Assembly: GCF_000820185.1 (NCBI RefSeq)
Contig: NZ_CDCA01000026.1
Location: forward strand, 1-53,236
DNA: 53,236 nucleotides
Reading direction: 5' to 3'
Source of the DNA: Aeromonas tecta
GTDB lineage: Bacteria; Pseudomonadota; Gammaproteobacteria; Enterobacterales; Aeromonadaceae
Shown: positions 28,148 through 35,865 of the stretch, in pieces
Layout of the letters: each line of letters begins with the position of its first letter
Numbering within the stretch: position 1 is the first letter of the stretch
The notes under the pieces: generated by a model
The model's database searches: none
What the model saw: only the letters and a program-made list of their open reading frames with translations
What the model was told of the DNA's origin: nothing
Translations under genes and position numbers: made by a program

Positions 28148-28188
28148 TATTGATATGCCCGCCACGCGGGATTGATACCGATTGCGGT

Positions 28189-28275
28189 GCCCGAGTGGTG
28201 AAATCGGTAGACACAAGGGATTTAAAATCCCTCGCTTTTCGAGGCGTGCCGGTTCGATTCCGGCCTCGGGCACCA
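28189..28275 (+). tRNA. tRNA-Leu (anticodon TAA)
   Basis: 87 nt including an encoded CCA, with the long variable arm of a class II tRNA. Acceptor GCCCGAG / CTCGGGC; anticodon TAA at 28223-28225. It lies about 370 bp from the prophage remnant and is a plausible integration site, but no duplicated 3' end was found. Confidence 0.97.
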
Positions 28276-28293
28276 TTAAATTCAAAGAGTTAC

Positions 28294-28326
28294 GAAGGCC
28301 ACTAGCGATAGTGGCCTTTTTTGTTT
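28294..28326 (+). terminator. Terminator after the tRNA cluster
   Basis: AAGGCCACTA / TAGTGGCCTT stem with a GCGA loop followed by TTTTGTTTT. From 28330 to 28610 no gene is seen; the stretch is AT-rich. Confidence 0.9.
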
Positions 28327-28611
28327 TCTCTCAGTGTCCACATTTGATCCACACAGATTATTCTTGTCATCACTGAGCCCCTGTATTGCTCTAGGCATCT
28401 GACCGTACTGAAGCCCCTTAGATCAGCAGATCATGATTATCGGTGAGCCTATTTGTCTCTGCCCCCCAAATTCCCCAAGGAGTTCTACGATTTTTAGTGC
28501 AGGGTTTTATTTTGTGCTTTTGTTGTTATAAATAAATTGGTTATTGATTATCACTATGTTGTCTCTGCATGCAGTGGCGACAAAGTGGCGGTAAGAGATT
28601 TGATGATCGAG

Positions 28612-28640
28612 AATGGCGGCAGAGTGTAAGCTCTGCCGCC
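28612..28640 (+). terminator. Hairpin at the end of the prophage D gene
   Basis: ATGGCGGCAGAG / CTCTGCCGCCAT perfect stem with a TGTAAG loop and a TTTTT tail on the plus strand. It sits just past the end of the minus-strand D remnant and probably works in both directions. Confidence 0.75.
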
Positions 28641-28645
28641 ATTTT

Positions 28646-29785
28646 TCATTCTGGTAGTTCTTCCAGCTTCACTTCAAGTTGTACGCGGTTGGTGTAGCCC
28701 TGATTGGTGAGGTCGTGCACTACTTGGGTGAGAAGCCAGGGGGCGGCATCGATATCAGGTTTGAACCCCCTGACTGTGGTTGGTTGTTCGGGATAAAGCT
28801 CGGGGCGACCCTTAGCCAGGGTGATGTCGAACTCGGCCACCCCTCGCTGGATCCGCTCCCACTCTGCACGGGTGGCCCGCATGGCGTTGGTCTGGTTGGC
28901 ATAGACGTGGCGCAGCTCTTTGACGTTCTCGCTGCCGCCGACCAGCAGTTCACGTTCCTTCTTGTTGACGACTACACCCGGTGGCAGGGACCGTTCCGGT
29001 TTTGGTTTGATCTTCTTCTTGCGTTTCACCTCGATTTTCTTTTTCTCGGCGGCCTGGTTGTCCTGCCAGTAGGCCGTCACGCCGGTGTAAGCGTCGCGGT
29101 CTGCCACCGAAAGCGGTACAGGTCGCCATCTTGGCGGGTGATGGTGATAGCAGGTAGGGGCTGGCCACTGGCGGTGGTGCCCTGGCCTGCCTTGATGAAC
29201 ATCAGGCGGCCAGACTTGACGGTGGTGATGGCATCACACTGCCCGGTCAAGCGAGTGAGGAAGGCGAGATCGCTTTCATTGGTCTGGTCGATGTGGTCGA
29301 TCAGCTGGCCTTTGAGTGAGTCACCCACGCAGGGGGTGAGCTTGTAGGGGGCGGCGACCTGGTCGACGATGCTGCTGACGATAGTCTGGTGCCAGCTGCG
29401 TTCGCGCAGTTTGTTCATGCCGTCGCGCAGGTCTGCCGATTTGCCCCGAATGGTGAGCACATCGGGTGCGCCGTTGTGCTCTACCTCTGTCGACCAGGGC
29501 ACTGCCCTGCCAGCCGATGATGGCGCGCAGGGTAGCCCCACGGCGTGGCATGTCGAGCTGACCGTCACTGCCATCGAGGGTTATTTCGATGGTGTCGGCG
29601 GTGAAGCCCCGGTTATCGGTGATGGTCATCGACATCAGGCGTGGTCGAATGGCGGTCGAGATGTCACTGCCATCGACCAGCACCTGGTAAGCCGGTACCG
29701 GATGACCTTGGCGCAGGGCATCGAGCGGGTTGTTGATGCCTAAATTCTCGGCCAGGCGACTGCAGAACTGGTCGAATGGGCCCAT
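28646..29785 (-). pseudogene. P2-like phage tail gene D (late control gpD), frameshifted
   Basis: Three overlapping frames together give a gpD-like tail protein. The N-terminal part reads MTITDNRGFTADTIEITLDG, then RRGATLRAIIGWQG. The middle part gives APDVLTIRGKSADLRDGMNK and SDLAFLTRLTGQC-type blocks. The C-terminal part starts ADRDAYTGVTAYWQD and runs to 28646. Frame changes lie near 29495 (loss of codons around the tube-domain junction) and near 29100. In P2, gpD is a baseplate hub protein related to T4 gp27. Two independent frameshifts mean it cannot be functional. Confidence 0.85.
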
Positions 29786-30237
29786 CAGAGAAGCCCCCGA
29801 GTTTATTGCCTATGCTGCCGAGCAGTTTGCCCGCGGTTCGATTGAGCAGGGTATTGCCAAAGGTGGTGTCGTTGTCATCGACCCGCTTGAGCTTGATGTT
29901 GAATTCAATCTTGCGGGCGGCACCATCGTCGAAAAACTCGGTGCGGGTAGTGCTGATACCCTCTATCACGAATGACCCGCGCATCATGCCATCGCCTTGG
30001 ATCAGGGGGAGGGCTTCACCGCTGTCACCCATCTGGTGCAGCATGTCGAGGGAGACGACTCCACCGGTCAGTTCCCCCGCTCAGGGTGGTGGTTTCATCG
30101 TCAGGGCCGAGGAATTGGTAAGACGGGCGAGCACCGACCCGGTTATTGCCGGGGTGGCACCATGCCCATTCGTCTTGCTGGGATTGAGGGGCGACGGTTG
30201 AGCGCATAAACACGAACCAGCCCAGGGTCATCATCAT
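29784..30237 (-). pseudogene. P2-like phage tail gene U, frameshifted
   Basis: The N-terminal frame starting at 30237 reads MMMTLGWFVF, then NRVGARPSYQFLGPDDETTT. After a frameshift near 30060 it continues as MLHQMGDSGEALPLIQGDG, then GISTTRTEFFDDGAARKIEF. These are the conserved start and end of P2 gpU tail proteins, which cap or terminate the tail tube. The gene starts 12 bp after the tape-measure stop (30250) and abuts D, as in P2 (order T-U-D). The C-terminal end is extended and probably read in a wrong frame, so another frameshift is likely. Confidence 0.8.
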
Positions 30238-30249
30238 GGTGTTTGCTCC

Positions 30250-30515
30250 TTAGTTGCGATCGCCAAGGCTGGCTCGGCTACGGGCCGCTGCGCCTTGTTC
30301 ACGCTTATCCAGTTCCTGGCTGACCGCTCTCGCAACATCAGCGCCGGATTGCCCTGGTTGCTGAACGATGTGGATGGGGGCGCTGATCTGGGTGGTTGAC
30401 GTTGCCCCTCTGGCTGCAACCGGCTTTGGGGTCTGCACGATACGTGGGCCGTAACTGTAACCGCTAGCCAATGCGGGCTGGTTGTAGTTGCCGTTCAGGT
30501 AACCTGGGGTCGACG
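30250..30515 (-). pseudogene. C-terminal remnant of phage tape-measure gene T
   Basis: The last 85-90 residues of a tape-measure protein remain: GYLNGNYNQPALASGYSYGP, then TTQISAPIHIVQQPGQSGAD and VARAVSQELDKREQ, ending at 30250. The QQPGQSGADVARAVSQEL motif is typical of the C-terminus of P2-like gpT. The large N-terminal part, normally several hundred residues, is gone. The fragment joins the endolysin fragment at about 30510-30520. Confidence 0.75.
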
Positions 30516-30592
30516 CAGTGTGTAACCGGCCTTGGTCAGGCGGCGCTGCAGATCGGCCACGCTGGCGCCGGTATCCCCTTTTTCAGGCTCAT
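30516..30592 (-). pseudogene. N-terminal remnant of phage endolysin (peptidoglycan-binding)
   Basis: An ATG at 30592 overlaps the holin stop (ATGA). Allowing one lost base in the AAAAAGGGG run, it reads MSLKKGDTGASVADLQRRLT, then KAGYTL. This is the opening of a PG_binding_1-type domain as found at the front of phage endolysins. It breaks off into the tape-measure remnant. In P2-like order holin is followed by endolysin, and the junction marks a large deletion removing everything between K and T. Confidence 0.65.
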
Positions 30593-30966
30593 GGCTGGAT
30601 CTTCCGGCAGAGGTCACGGGTGCTGCTTGTCCTGTTTGTAGTCACAGAAGACCGGCGGTAGGGCAGTAGGTGATGAACCGAGCCGCGTGTTTTGAAAAGA
30701 GCGCATAGCAGGAAGGCGGCCAGTACGACGCTGGATAGGTCAGGAATCGGAACACCGCCGACGAGTAAGCGTATTGGCACAGATCCAGAGGCCACGCAGA
30801 ACAGCCATGCCAACCAGGCTGGCAGGGCTTTATATTCGCCACCTCGACGGTCGAAGAACATCACGAGCAAGAAGGTACCAGCAATGCGGGCGGCATGGAT
30901 GCGGGTAGCCAGTTGCTGCTCGCTGATTTTGGCCAATCGTTCGAGTTCGTCGTCTAGGCGGCTCAT
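30589..30966 (-). CDS. Putative phage holin (P2-like gene Y position)
   Basis: The frame of about 125 residues begins MSRLDDELERLAKISEQQLA and has three hydrophobic segments (IAGTFLLVMFF, AWLAWLFCVASGSVPIRLLV, SSVVLAAFLLCALF). That pattern and its place between gpX and an endolysin remnant make it a holin candidate. The first ATG at 30978 would overlap gpX; I chose 30966, directly after the gpX stop. The last 25 residues are Ser/Thr/Arg-rich and may come from a frameshift, so the true end may have been earlier. It is probably not expressed in this wreck. Confidence 0.6.
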   Translation of the reverse strand: MSRLDDELERLAKISEQQLATRIHAARIAGTFLLVMFFDRRGGEYKALPAWLAWLFCVASGSVPIRLLVGGVPIPDLSSVVLAAFLLCALFKTRGSVHHLLPYRRSSVTTNRTSSTRDLCRKIQP

Positions 30967-30968
30967 GG

Positions 30969-31172
30969 TCAGTCCCATAGCTGGATCAGCGGCTGCTCGG
31001 CCTGGGTGGGGGCCGCTGGCATTGTGATGAGGGTTCCGGTCGGGATGATGGGGCCGAGCGCGGCCAAACCGGGGTTGAGGTTGAGCACTTGCTCGGTGAT
31101 ACCTGCGGTGTAGCCGTAGTGTCGGAACAGGATGAGATCGACGGTGTCACCCTGTTGGCTACGCAGTTGCAT
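30969..31172 (-). CDS. Phage tail protein X (LysM-like)
   Basis: The 67-residue protein reads RSQQGDTVDLILFRHYGYTA early and NPGLAALGPIIPTGTLITMP later. This is the LysM-like gpX fold of P2-family tails. It appears intact. Its start overlaps the gpL stop (TGATG at 31172), and the holin start follows its stop by 2 bp, matching the compact P2 order L-X-Y. Confidence 0.85.
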   Translation of the reverse strand: MQLRSQQGDTVDLILFRHYGYTAGITEQVLNLNPGLAALGPIIPTGTLITMPAAPTQAEQPLIQLWD

Positions 31173-31628
31173 CAGATCAGTTCCACCGTGTTGTGGGTGG
31201 TGCCGAGGATGTCGCGAATGGCAAAGCGGGCATCCCGGTAAAGATCGTCAGAGCTCACGATCTTGGCATCTGCCCCTTTGACGCCGTCACAGGTGGCGCT
31301 GTAGTCGGTGTAATGCTCCAGCAGGTTAGCGCGGGTCATGGCGTAGACGGCGCGTCGGCAGCTTGTGCAGGTGCGCCGATTCGTTGTTGATGCGCTCGCT
31401 CGGCGCGGCAGCCAGTGTGGTGTGGCCTTCGCTCTGGCGGGTGCTGCGCCACTCGGCCAGATCGCGGTTGACGCTGGCGATGGCGTCGATCACGGCATGG
31501 GTGAGGCGTGCGGTGGTGACGGTGCCATCCAGCCGGACGGTTCCGCGCAGATCAGACAGCGAGATCGCCGGCCAGAAGGGGCTGGAGGTTAGAGTTACAC
31601 CGAGCGCCTGGAGTTTGTATGTGTTCAT
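31172..31628 (-). pseudogene. Phage head completion gene L, frameshifted
   Basis: The segment is 457 bp, not a multiple of three. The N-terminal frame gives FWPAISLSDLRGTVRLDGTV, then TTARLTHAVIDAIASVNRDL. Near 31335 a one-base shift is needed to continue as RAVYAMTRANLLEHYTDYSA, then SSDDLYRDARFAIRDILG. Together this is a full-length gpL-like head completion protein with one frameshift. A terminator-like hairpin (31638-31668) lies just upstream, where gene M would be in P2, so the QPONM genes are missing. Confidence 0.8.
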
Positions 31629-31637
31629 ATAGCTTAA

Positions 31638-31668
31638 GAAAAGCCCCCTCATTGAGGGGGCTTTGTTT
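31638..31668. terminator. Terminator-like hairpin beside gpL
   Basis: AAAGCCCCCTCA / TGAGGGGGCTTT stem with a T-loop and T-tracts on both sides. It sits immediately upstream of the gpL start on the minus strand. The 260 bp beyond (31669-31927) hold no ORF; they are GC-rich with several short inverted repeats (see findings for a possible cos relic). Confidence 0.75.
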
Positions 31669-31927
31669 TGTCTCTCATCTGACGGTCTGAGCGCTCTGCT
31701 ACTGCATCGACCGACATATTCCCTGATCCTTGAGCACCTGCTCAGAGCAGTAGGCGCAGCCTGCTGACCCCTGTCAGCACCGCTGGCGCGCAATCGGGAC
31801 CCCGCCTCCCTGCGCGCTTTATGTGTCGATTAGCATGCAGACGTATAACTGGGGGCGGGGAGTTGCATCCCGCGCCAGCATTGGCCGTGCGCGGATGATA
31901 TGGCGTGTGAGATTACACTGGCGATAA

Positions 31928-32572
31928 TTACTCGAACATTGGCTTGATAACCTTAAATAGTTCATCTGAAATTAACACCATGCCTTTGTCAGATGGATGG
32001 AGAGCAACAGTGCTATTGTCATATAGTCCTTTTGCTGTGGCGCCCTCCACAAACATGACCTTACTTATATCAACAAATGAATAATCATTCTCTTTTGTGA
32101 ACTTTAACATGGCCTGATATTTAATTGGCTCTGGCCAAAACTCACTAATAATGACTACGTGCTGTGGTTTTATATATTCAATTAATTTTTTAAGATGCTC
32201 AGTGTATTTGTACTTTTCGAAAGTGCTTGGCTCTACGTTTTCACCAGCCTGATATACCATGATAAATGGTCGTGCATCCTGATATGCTTTAAAAAACGAC
32301 AAGTCCATTGTGTTGTATTTATATTCAAAATCACCAAGGTTGATCACTTGGAATCTTGGGTTATCAAGTTTGCTGACTGTTATATGGACATAGTCATTAT
32401 TTTCACTGCTTGCAGCCATCCCCCAATTGCCATACCAGCCAATATCTGGGGATAAACCATAGGCGGTTATGCTGTTTCCGACGAAAACTATATTTTTGTT
32501 AGAATTCTTATAGTAAAGATAGCCCAATGTAATGGAAATTAGTGCTGCTATAGCGATAATTATCTTCTTCAT
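31928..32572 (-). CDS. AT-rich SGNH/GDSL-hydrolase-like protein (cargo gene)
   Basis: The 214-residue protein has one N-terminal membrane anchor or signal (MKKIIIAIAALISITLGYLY). Block I of SGNH hydrolases is present: IVFVGNSITAYG, with the likely nucleophile Ser in GNSIT. A YQAGENVEP segment could be block III (Gly and Asn), and the end has LHPSDKGM, which supplies a His but lacks the usual D-x-x-H spacing. Esterase activity is therefore uncertain. Its base composition is much more AT-rich than the surroundings, and it sits inside the prophage remnant, so it looks like a horizontally acquired moron gene. It appears intact. Confidence 0.65.
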   Translation of the reverse strand: MKKIIIAIAALISITLGYLYYKNSNKNIVFVGNSITAYGLSPDIGWYGNWGMAASSENNDYVHITVSKLDNPRFQVINLGDFEYKYNTMDLSFFKAYQDARPFIMVYQAGENVEPSTFEKYKYTEHLKKLIEYIKPQHVVIISEFWPEPIKYQAMLKFTKENDYSFVDISKVMFVEGATAKGLYDNSTVALHPSDKGMVLISDELFKVIKPMFE

Positions 32573-32830
32573 ATATATCTGAGCCGATATGTTAATTATT
32601 AGATATTGAGTGTGAGCATAAAGATTTAATACTCCACATCGCAGTTTAATGTAGTTTGTCGTTGATGTATAGAATTGATACCAGCCACGCTTTTTGCTTA
32701 ATTTTTAGTCTAGCTGTGCTTTTTTAATGTTATTGTTCTGTGGTAATTGATTATTATTTGTGTGAAATTATCAAAGCAACAAAGGGCTCTATCGGGGGAG
32801 TTTCATGCCAGATCGTGGCGCTGTGACCGG

Positions 32831-33189
32831 TCACAGCGCCACGGCTTTGTCCCCGCAGGTGAGCCACGCCTCGCCCTTGAATGCGCCGGCGCACCTGGAC
32901 GCTGGTTGTCGCAGTGTTGGCAGGCTTGCGCGGCCAGCTCCGCTTGTTGTTGCTGCCAGCGTTCTCAGTCGCGGCGTAGCAGGGTGCTGATGTACTCGTC
33001 GGCGCTGTAGGGCTCACCGGATCCGGCCCGGCGCAGGGTCTCCAACTGCTCGCGTTCACGGGCGAAGAGCTTCACCTCCCCCCGCTTGATACCAAGTGTG
33101 ACCTGCCTCGCTCGCTGGGCTTCCTTACGAGCCTTGGCGTCTTTGCGGGTGCTCTTTGGCCCACCATGAAGGCGTTGGTAGGTGGCCAT
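32831..33189 (-). pseudogene. Broken phage early-region gene with Cys-rich C-terminus
   Basis: The frame from 33189 begins MATYQRLHGGPKSTRKDAKA and continues to ADEYISTLLRRD, where a TGA stop (probably from TGG) interrupts it. Reading past the stop gives ERWQQQQAELAAQACQHC and, after a frameshift, GAFKGEAWLTCGDKAVAL ending at 32831. The CxxC plus later Cys suggests a small zinc-binding phage protein. Function unknown. At least one nonsense and one frameshift change are present. Confidence 0.5.
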
Positions 33190-33361
33190 TGGGAATGATC
33201 TCGTGGTCATCAGGGCGATAGATTGGGTTGAGCCACTCACGGGCACCGGGGTTCGCTTTGTCATAGTTACAGCCCTCGGCAATCCACAGAATCTTGCCGA
33301 TGGTGCAGCAACTGATGGAGCCGCCGTAGAGAACGATAGCCGTTTTTTTCTTTACCACCAT
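33125..33361 (-). CDS. Hypothetical phage-like protein
   Basis: A 78-residue frame starts MVVKKKTAIVLYGGSISCCT and contains NPGAREWLNPIYRPDDHEII. I do not recognise it. Its start overlaps the stop of the preceding reading frame (33352-33354), as in phage operons. Its last 20 residues overlap the next gene in another frame, so the true end may be earlier. It may be intact or a fragment. Confidence 0.4.
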   Translation of the reverse strand: MVVKKKTAIVLYGGSISCCTIGKILWIAEGCNYDKANPGAREWLNPIYRPDDHEIIPNGHLPTPSWWAKEHPQRRQGS

Positions 33362-33663
33362 CTGTCCTCCTCCGCTTTCTTCCATATGGCTCGCTTGTAC
33401 TCGGCATCGCTTTGCCCATCTGCCTGGCGGACAAAAGACTCATCGGCCCAACGTGTCAGCGCACTGCGTTCAAAGTGCTCTAGTTCTGACCTCGTGGAGC
33501 GATCTCCTTGCAGCAGGCCAACGGCATACTGTCGTTCGGTGGGGCGAGCATGTTCAGCCAGCCGCCGATCTCATGCTGAGGCCATTTCCTGTCGAGGATG
33601 ATTTTGCAGCGGTTCTCTATGGCGATGGCGCCATGTATCCGAACGGTGCGATTTGCCTGTCAT
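33352..33663 (-). pseudogene. Broken phage early-region gene
   Basis: An ATG at 33663 overlaps the preceding frame's stop (ATGA) and gives MTGKSHRSDTWRHRHREPLQ, soon hitting a stop. The C-terminal part remains open as RPTERQYAVGLLQGDRSTRS, then FERSALTRWADESFVRQADG, ending RW-W at 33352. The whole can only be read with a frameshift or stop bypass. Unknown function, likely from the P2-like early operon. Confidence 0.4.
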
Positions 33664-33867
33664 TGGGCATCACGTCCTCTCTTGGTTTGTTGTTTCATGA
33701 GTGGCTGCATGCTCGGTAGGAACTCCATGACTTCTTTACTGGTGGGCGGGTTCTCTTCGGCGTTCTAGACCCAGTCGATGGCATTACGAAGCTCTTCCAG
33801 CGCGATATCCAAGTCGGGCTCGGATACCTGCTCTCCAGTTCGCCAGTATCTGGCATCCAGCAAGTTC
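33660..33867 (-). pseudogene. Phage-like gene fragment with an in-frame amber stop
   Basis: From ATG 33867 the frame reads MNLLDARYWRTGEQVSEPDL, then DIALEELRNAIDWV and TAG (33765). In the same frame it resumes NAEENPPTSKEVMEFLPSMQ and ends with TGA overlapping the next start at 33663. The preserved overlap suggests one original gene broken by a nonsense change. It abuts an oppositely oriented fragment at about 33865, so a rearrangement junction lies there. Confidence 0.4.
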
Positions 33868-34221
33868 ATCGTCACCGAGGATGGCGAGCACATTGACGGT
33901 CTTTCACCAGAGGCTGAAAGGCTCATATTCGATAAAGACCCCCACCTCAATGATCCCTATTTTAAGCGTAAGGAATTTGCATTCGAAAGTCTGAGATGGT
34001 TGGTTGATGCTGGATTTATCCATGGCACACCATCGGAATATAAAGGTATCAGCAATGCAGTGTTGACAGCCAAAGGGCTGGAGGTACTCAAGGCTACCCC
34101 CGATAGCTTGCAAGGGCGCTTGGGGGAGAGGCTGGTCGAGGCCGTCAAGGCGGACTCACGGGAGGTCGGCCGTTCGGTGTTGGGGCAGATTCTTGGGTTG
34201 GGAGCAGGTTTGTTCTTATGA
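33862..34221 (+). pseudogene. Truncated gene, conserved C-terminal domain only
   Basis: The plus-strand frame from about 33862 reads KFIVTEDGEHIDGLSPEAER, then FAFESLRWLVDAGFIHGT, VLTAKGLEVLKATPDSLQGR and a C-terminal glycine-rich GQILGLGAGLFL. The LRWLVDAGFI..LTAKGLEVL pattern looks like a winged-helix C-terminal domain seen in prophage-associated hypothetical proteins. No credible start codon precedes it: the upstream 28 codons are antisense to another gene fragment. It is therefore annotated as 5'-truncated. Confidence 0.5.
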
Positions 34222-34261
34222 CCGTCCGCAAACGCGATGACGGCGAGCCAGCTGAATTCAG

Positions 34262-34519
34262 CTAACTGCCACGCCCTGTCAGGTACAGCAGCACAAAATA
34301 GGGCACAAGGTTGAACAGCAGCACCCCGATTTTGTAGATCGATATGCCCAGATAGTGGACGACATTAAAGTGCTCCACGGAAAGGGGAAACCAGCGGTTG
34401 TGCAGCCGGTACATGCGGTCGTGGGCAAACACGAAGGCGGCAAACCAGACGATGATGATCAGATAGTTGATGGAGAGGTTCCAGAGCAGGAATGTCTTGA
34501 GCAATTGCAGATCCATCAC
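34262..34519 (-). CDS. Small inner-membrane protein (DUF6868-like)
   Basis: The 85-residue protein has two or three membrane helices (LLWNLSINYLIIIVWFAAFV; KIGVLLFNLVPYFVLLYL) around a polar loop HDRMYRLHNRWFPLSVEHFN. This loop is the conserved core of a small family I know as DUF6868. Function unknown. It marks the return to normal chromosomal genes beyond the prophage remnant. Confidence 0.65.
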   Translation of the reverse strand: MMDLQLLKTFLLWNLSINYLIIIVWFAAFVFAHDRMYRLHNRWFPLSVEHFNVVHYLGISIYKIGVLLFNLVPYFVLLYLTGRGS

Positions 34520-34611
34520 AGCACCTTCGGGTGGTCAGTCAGGGGAAGTGCCCATCACCAGCGTCATCACGGGATGATGGGCACCTTTGGTATGACAAAC
34601 GGCCCAGCGGC

Positions 34612-34806
34612 TTAGTAGGTGAAGTAGTGACCTCCACCAGTACCCGGCATGCCTGGACCACCATCAATGCCCCCACCTTTATCAATGTCGAAACCACCGT
34701 CAAACATCCCGCTATCTGCGGGAGGGGGAGGGCTCGAACCTCCGGATGACGCGCAGGCGGCCAGCATCAGTTGGGCCACTATCAGGCAAATTTTCCAGAT
34801 TTTCAT
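34612..34806 (-). CDS. Small Gly-rich lipoprotein
   Basis: A 64-residue product starting MKIWKICLIVAQLMLAACAS has a lipobox LAAC, so it is probably lipidated at that Cys. The mature part is almost entirely Gly, Pro, Ser and Asp (GGFDIDKGGGIDGGPGMPG). An ATG two codons upstream (34812) is an alternative start. No known domain. No gene is seen between here and 35081. Confidence 0.6.
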   Translation of the reverse strand: MKIWKICLIVAQLMLAACASSGGSSPPPPADSGMFDGGFDIDKGGGIDGGPGMPGTGGGHYFTY

Positions 34807-35081
34807 GACCATGTCCTCTACTGCTCGCTTACCCAGTGGCCTGGTTGGACCAATCGGTCGAACTGGGCAAGATAACGCTGAGTTTAGCCCAGAGCCCCAT
34901 GTATGGAACTGCCTCGGCCCAACCCTGTCAGGCGGGCGAGGGCTATCCAGAGCTGCAGCCGAGCACGGTGGATCCCTGCAGTGGATCCCAACGTAGCTCA
35001 AAGCGTTCGCTTCGAGCTGCGGGGTGGGCTAGAGTCGGTCTCCTGGCGTTATCGTCAGGCTGAACAAGGGGTGGGCTATTC

Positions 35082-35369
35082 ATGTTGAAAGTCATCGCGC
35101 AGGATTTTATCAAACTGGATCGTATCGAGGAGGTCATGCCTCTGTATCGGGATCTGGTGGAGAAAACCAGGGCAGAGCCACTGTGTATCTCTTATGAGCT
35201 GTGCATTGATCAGAAAGATCCCGGGCACTTCGTGTTCGTGGAGGAGTGGCCCGATAGGGACGCCCTGGATGCCCATTGTGCCACCGAGCATTTTCAGCGG
35301 CTGCTGCCGCTCATCGATCGGCATCAACGACAGCCCGGCACCTATCTGCTGATGGATGCGTTCGCGTGA
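35082..35369 (+). CDS. Antibiotic biosynthesis monooxygenase (ABM) family protein
   Basis: The 95-residue protein has the ABM ferredoxin-like fold pattern: VIAQDFIKLDRIEEVMPLYR, CISYELCIDQKDPGHFVFVE, EWPDRDALDAHCATEHFQR. It is related to YgiN-type quinol monooxygenases. Such proteins form dimers and may act on quinols or small aromatics; the substrate is unknown. Its start follows a 280-bp gap. It converges on the GlsB gene over a shared terminator. Confidence 0.85.
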   Translation: MLKVIAQDFIKLDRIEEVMPLYRDLVEKTRAEPLCISYELCIDQKDPGHFVFVEEWPDRDALDAHCATEHFQRLLPLIDRHQRQPGTYLLMDAFA

Positions 35370-35408
35370 GCCAGCTTGGCCACGCCTCCAGGCGGGTACC
35401 GAGCGCCC

Positions 35409-35440
35409 ATAAAAAATCCGAAACACCAGGTTTCGGATTC
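35409..35440. terminator. Bidirectional terminator, ABM gene / GlsB gene
   Basis: AATCCGAAAC / GTTTCGGATT stem with an ACCAG loop between convergent genes; A-tract to the left and TT to the right. Confidence 0.8.
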
Positions 35441-35487
35441 TTGGCCCGCGGGGGCACACACAAATTATCGCCAGAGGGAGTGGTCGA

Positions 35488-35736
35488 TCAGCTGCGTACT
35501 TTGTTGTAGATAAACAGCACGAGCAAGGCGCCGACGGTGGCGATAAGAATGCTCGACAGGTTGAAACCGGTGACGGTGCCCATGCCCAGCAGGGTGCTGA
35601 CATAACCGCCGACCATGGCGCCGATCACGCCCAGTATCACCGTCATGAAGAAACCACCACCATCCTTGCCCGGCATGATCCATTTGGCCAGAATGCCGAC
35701 GATCAACCCCAATACAATCCAGGTAATAAAGCCCAT
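35488..35736 (-). CDS. GlsB/YeaQ/YmgE family stress membrane protein
   Basis: The 82-residue protein has three membrane helices with the family signature GLIVGILAKWIMPGKDGGGF, then GVIGAMVGGYVSTLLG. It belongs to the transglycosylase-associated (Pfam Transgly_assoc) family of small inner-membrane proteins linked to stress responses. The precise function is unknown. Confidence 0.9.
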   Translation of the reverse strand: MGFITWIVLGLIVGILAKWIMPGKDGGGFFMTVILGVIGAMVGGYVSTLLGMGTVTGFNLSSILIATVGALLVLFIYNKVRS

Positions 35737-35865
35737 TACTTCATCCTCGTTGTGTGCGGAGATCTAGAGTATACGCAGTGGATTGCATTGTATCCCGCCT
35801 GGGACTCGCGTTGGTCAGAAATGGTCATATGAGAACCCCCCATCCCCGAGGCTTTTGCCCCTCAA

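Noticed and set aside
28189..34261. attL/attR duplication of the tRNA-Leu 3' end
   Set aside because: I looked for the last bases of the tRNA beyond the prophage remnant and found no copy, so tRNA integration is unproven.
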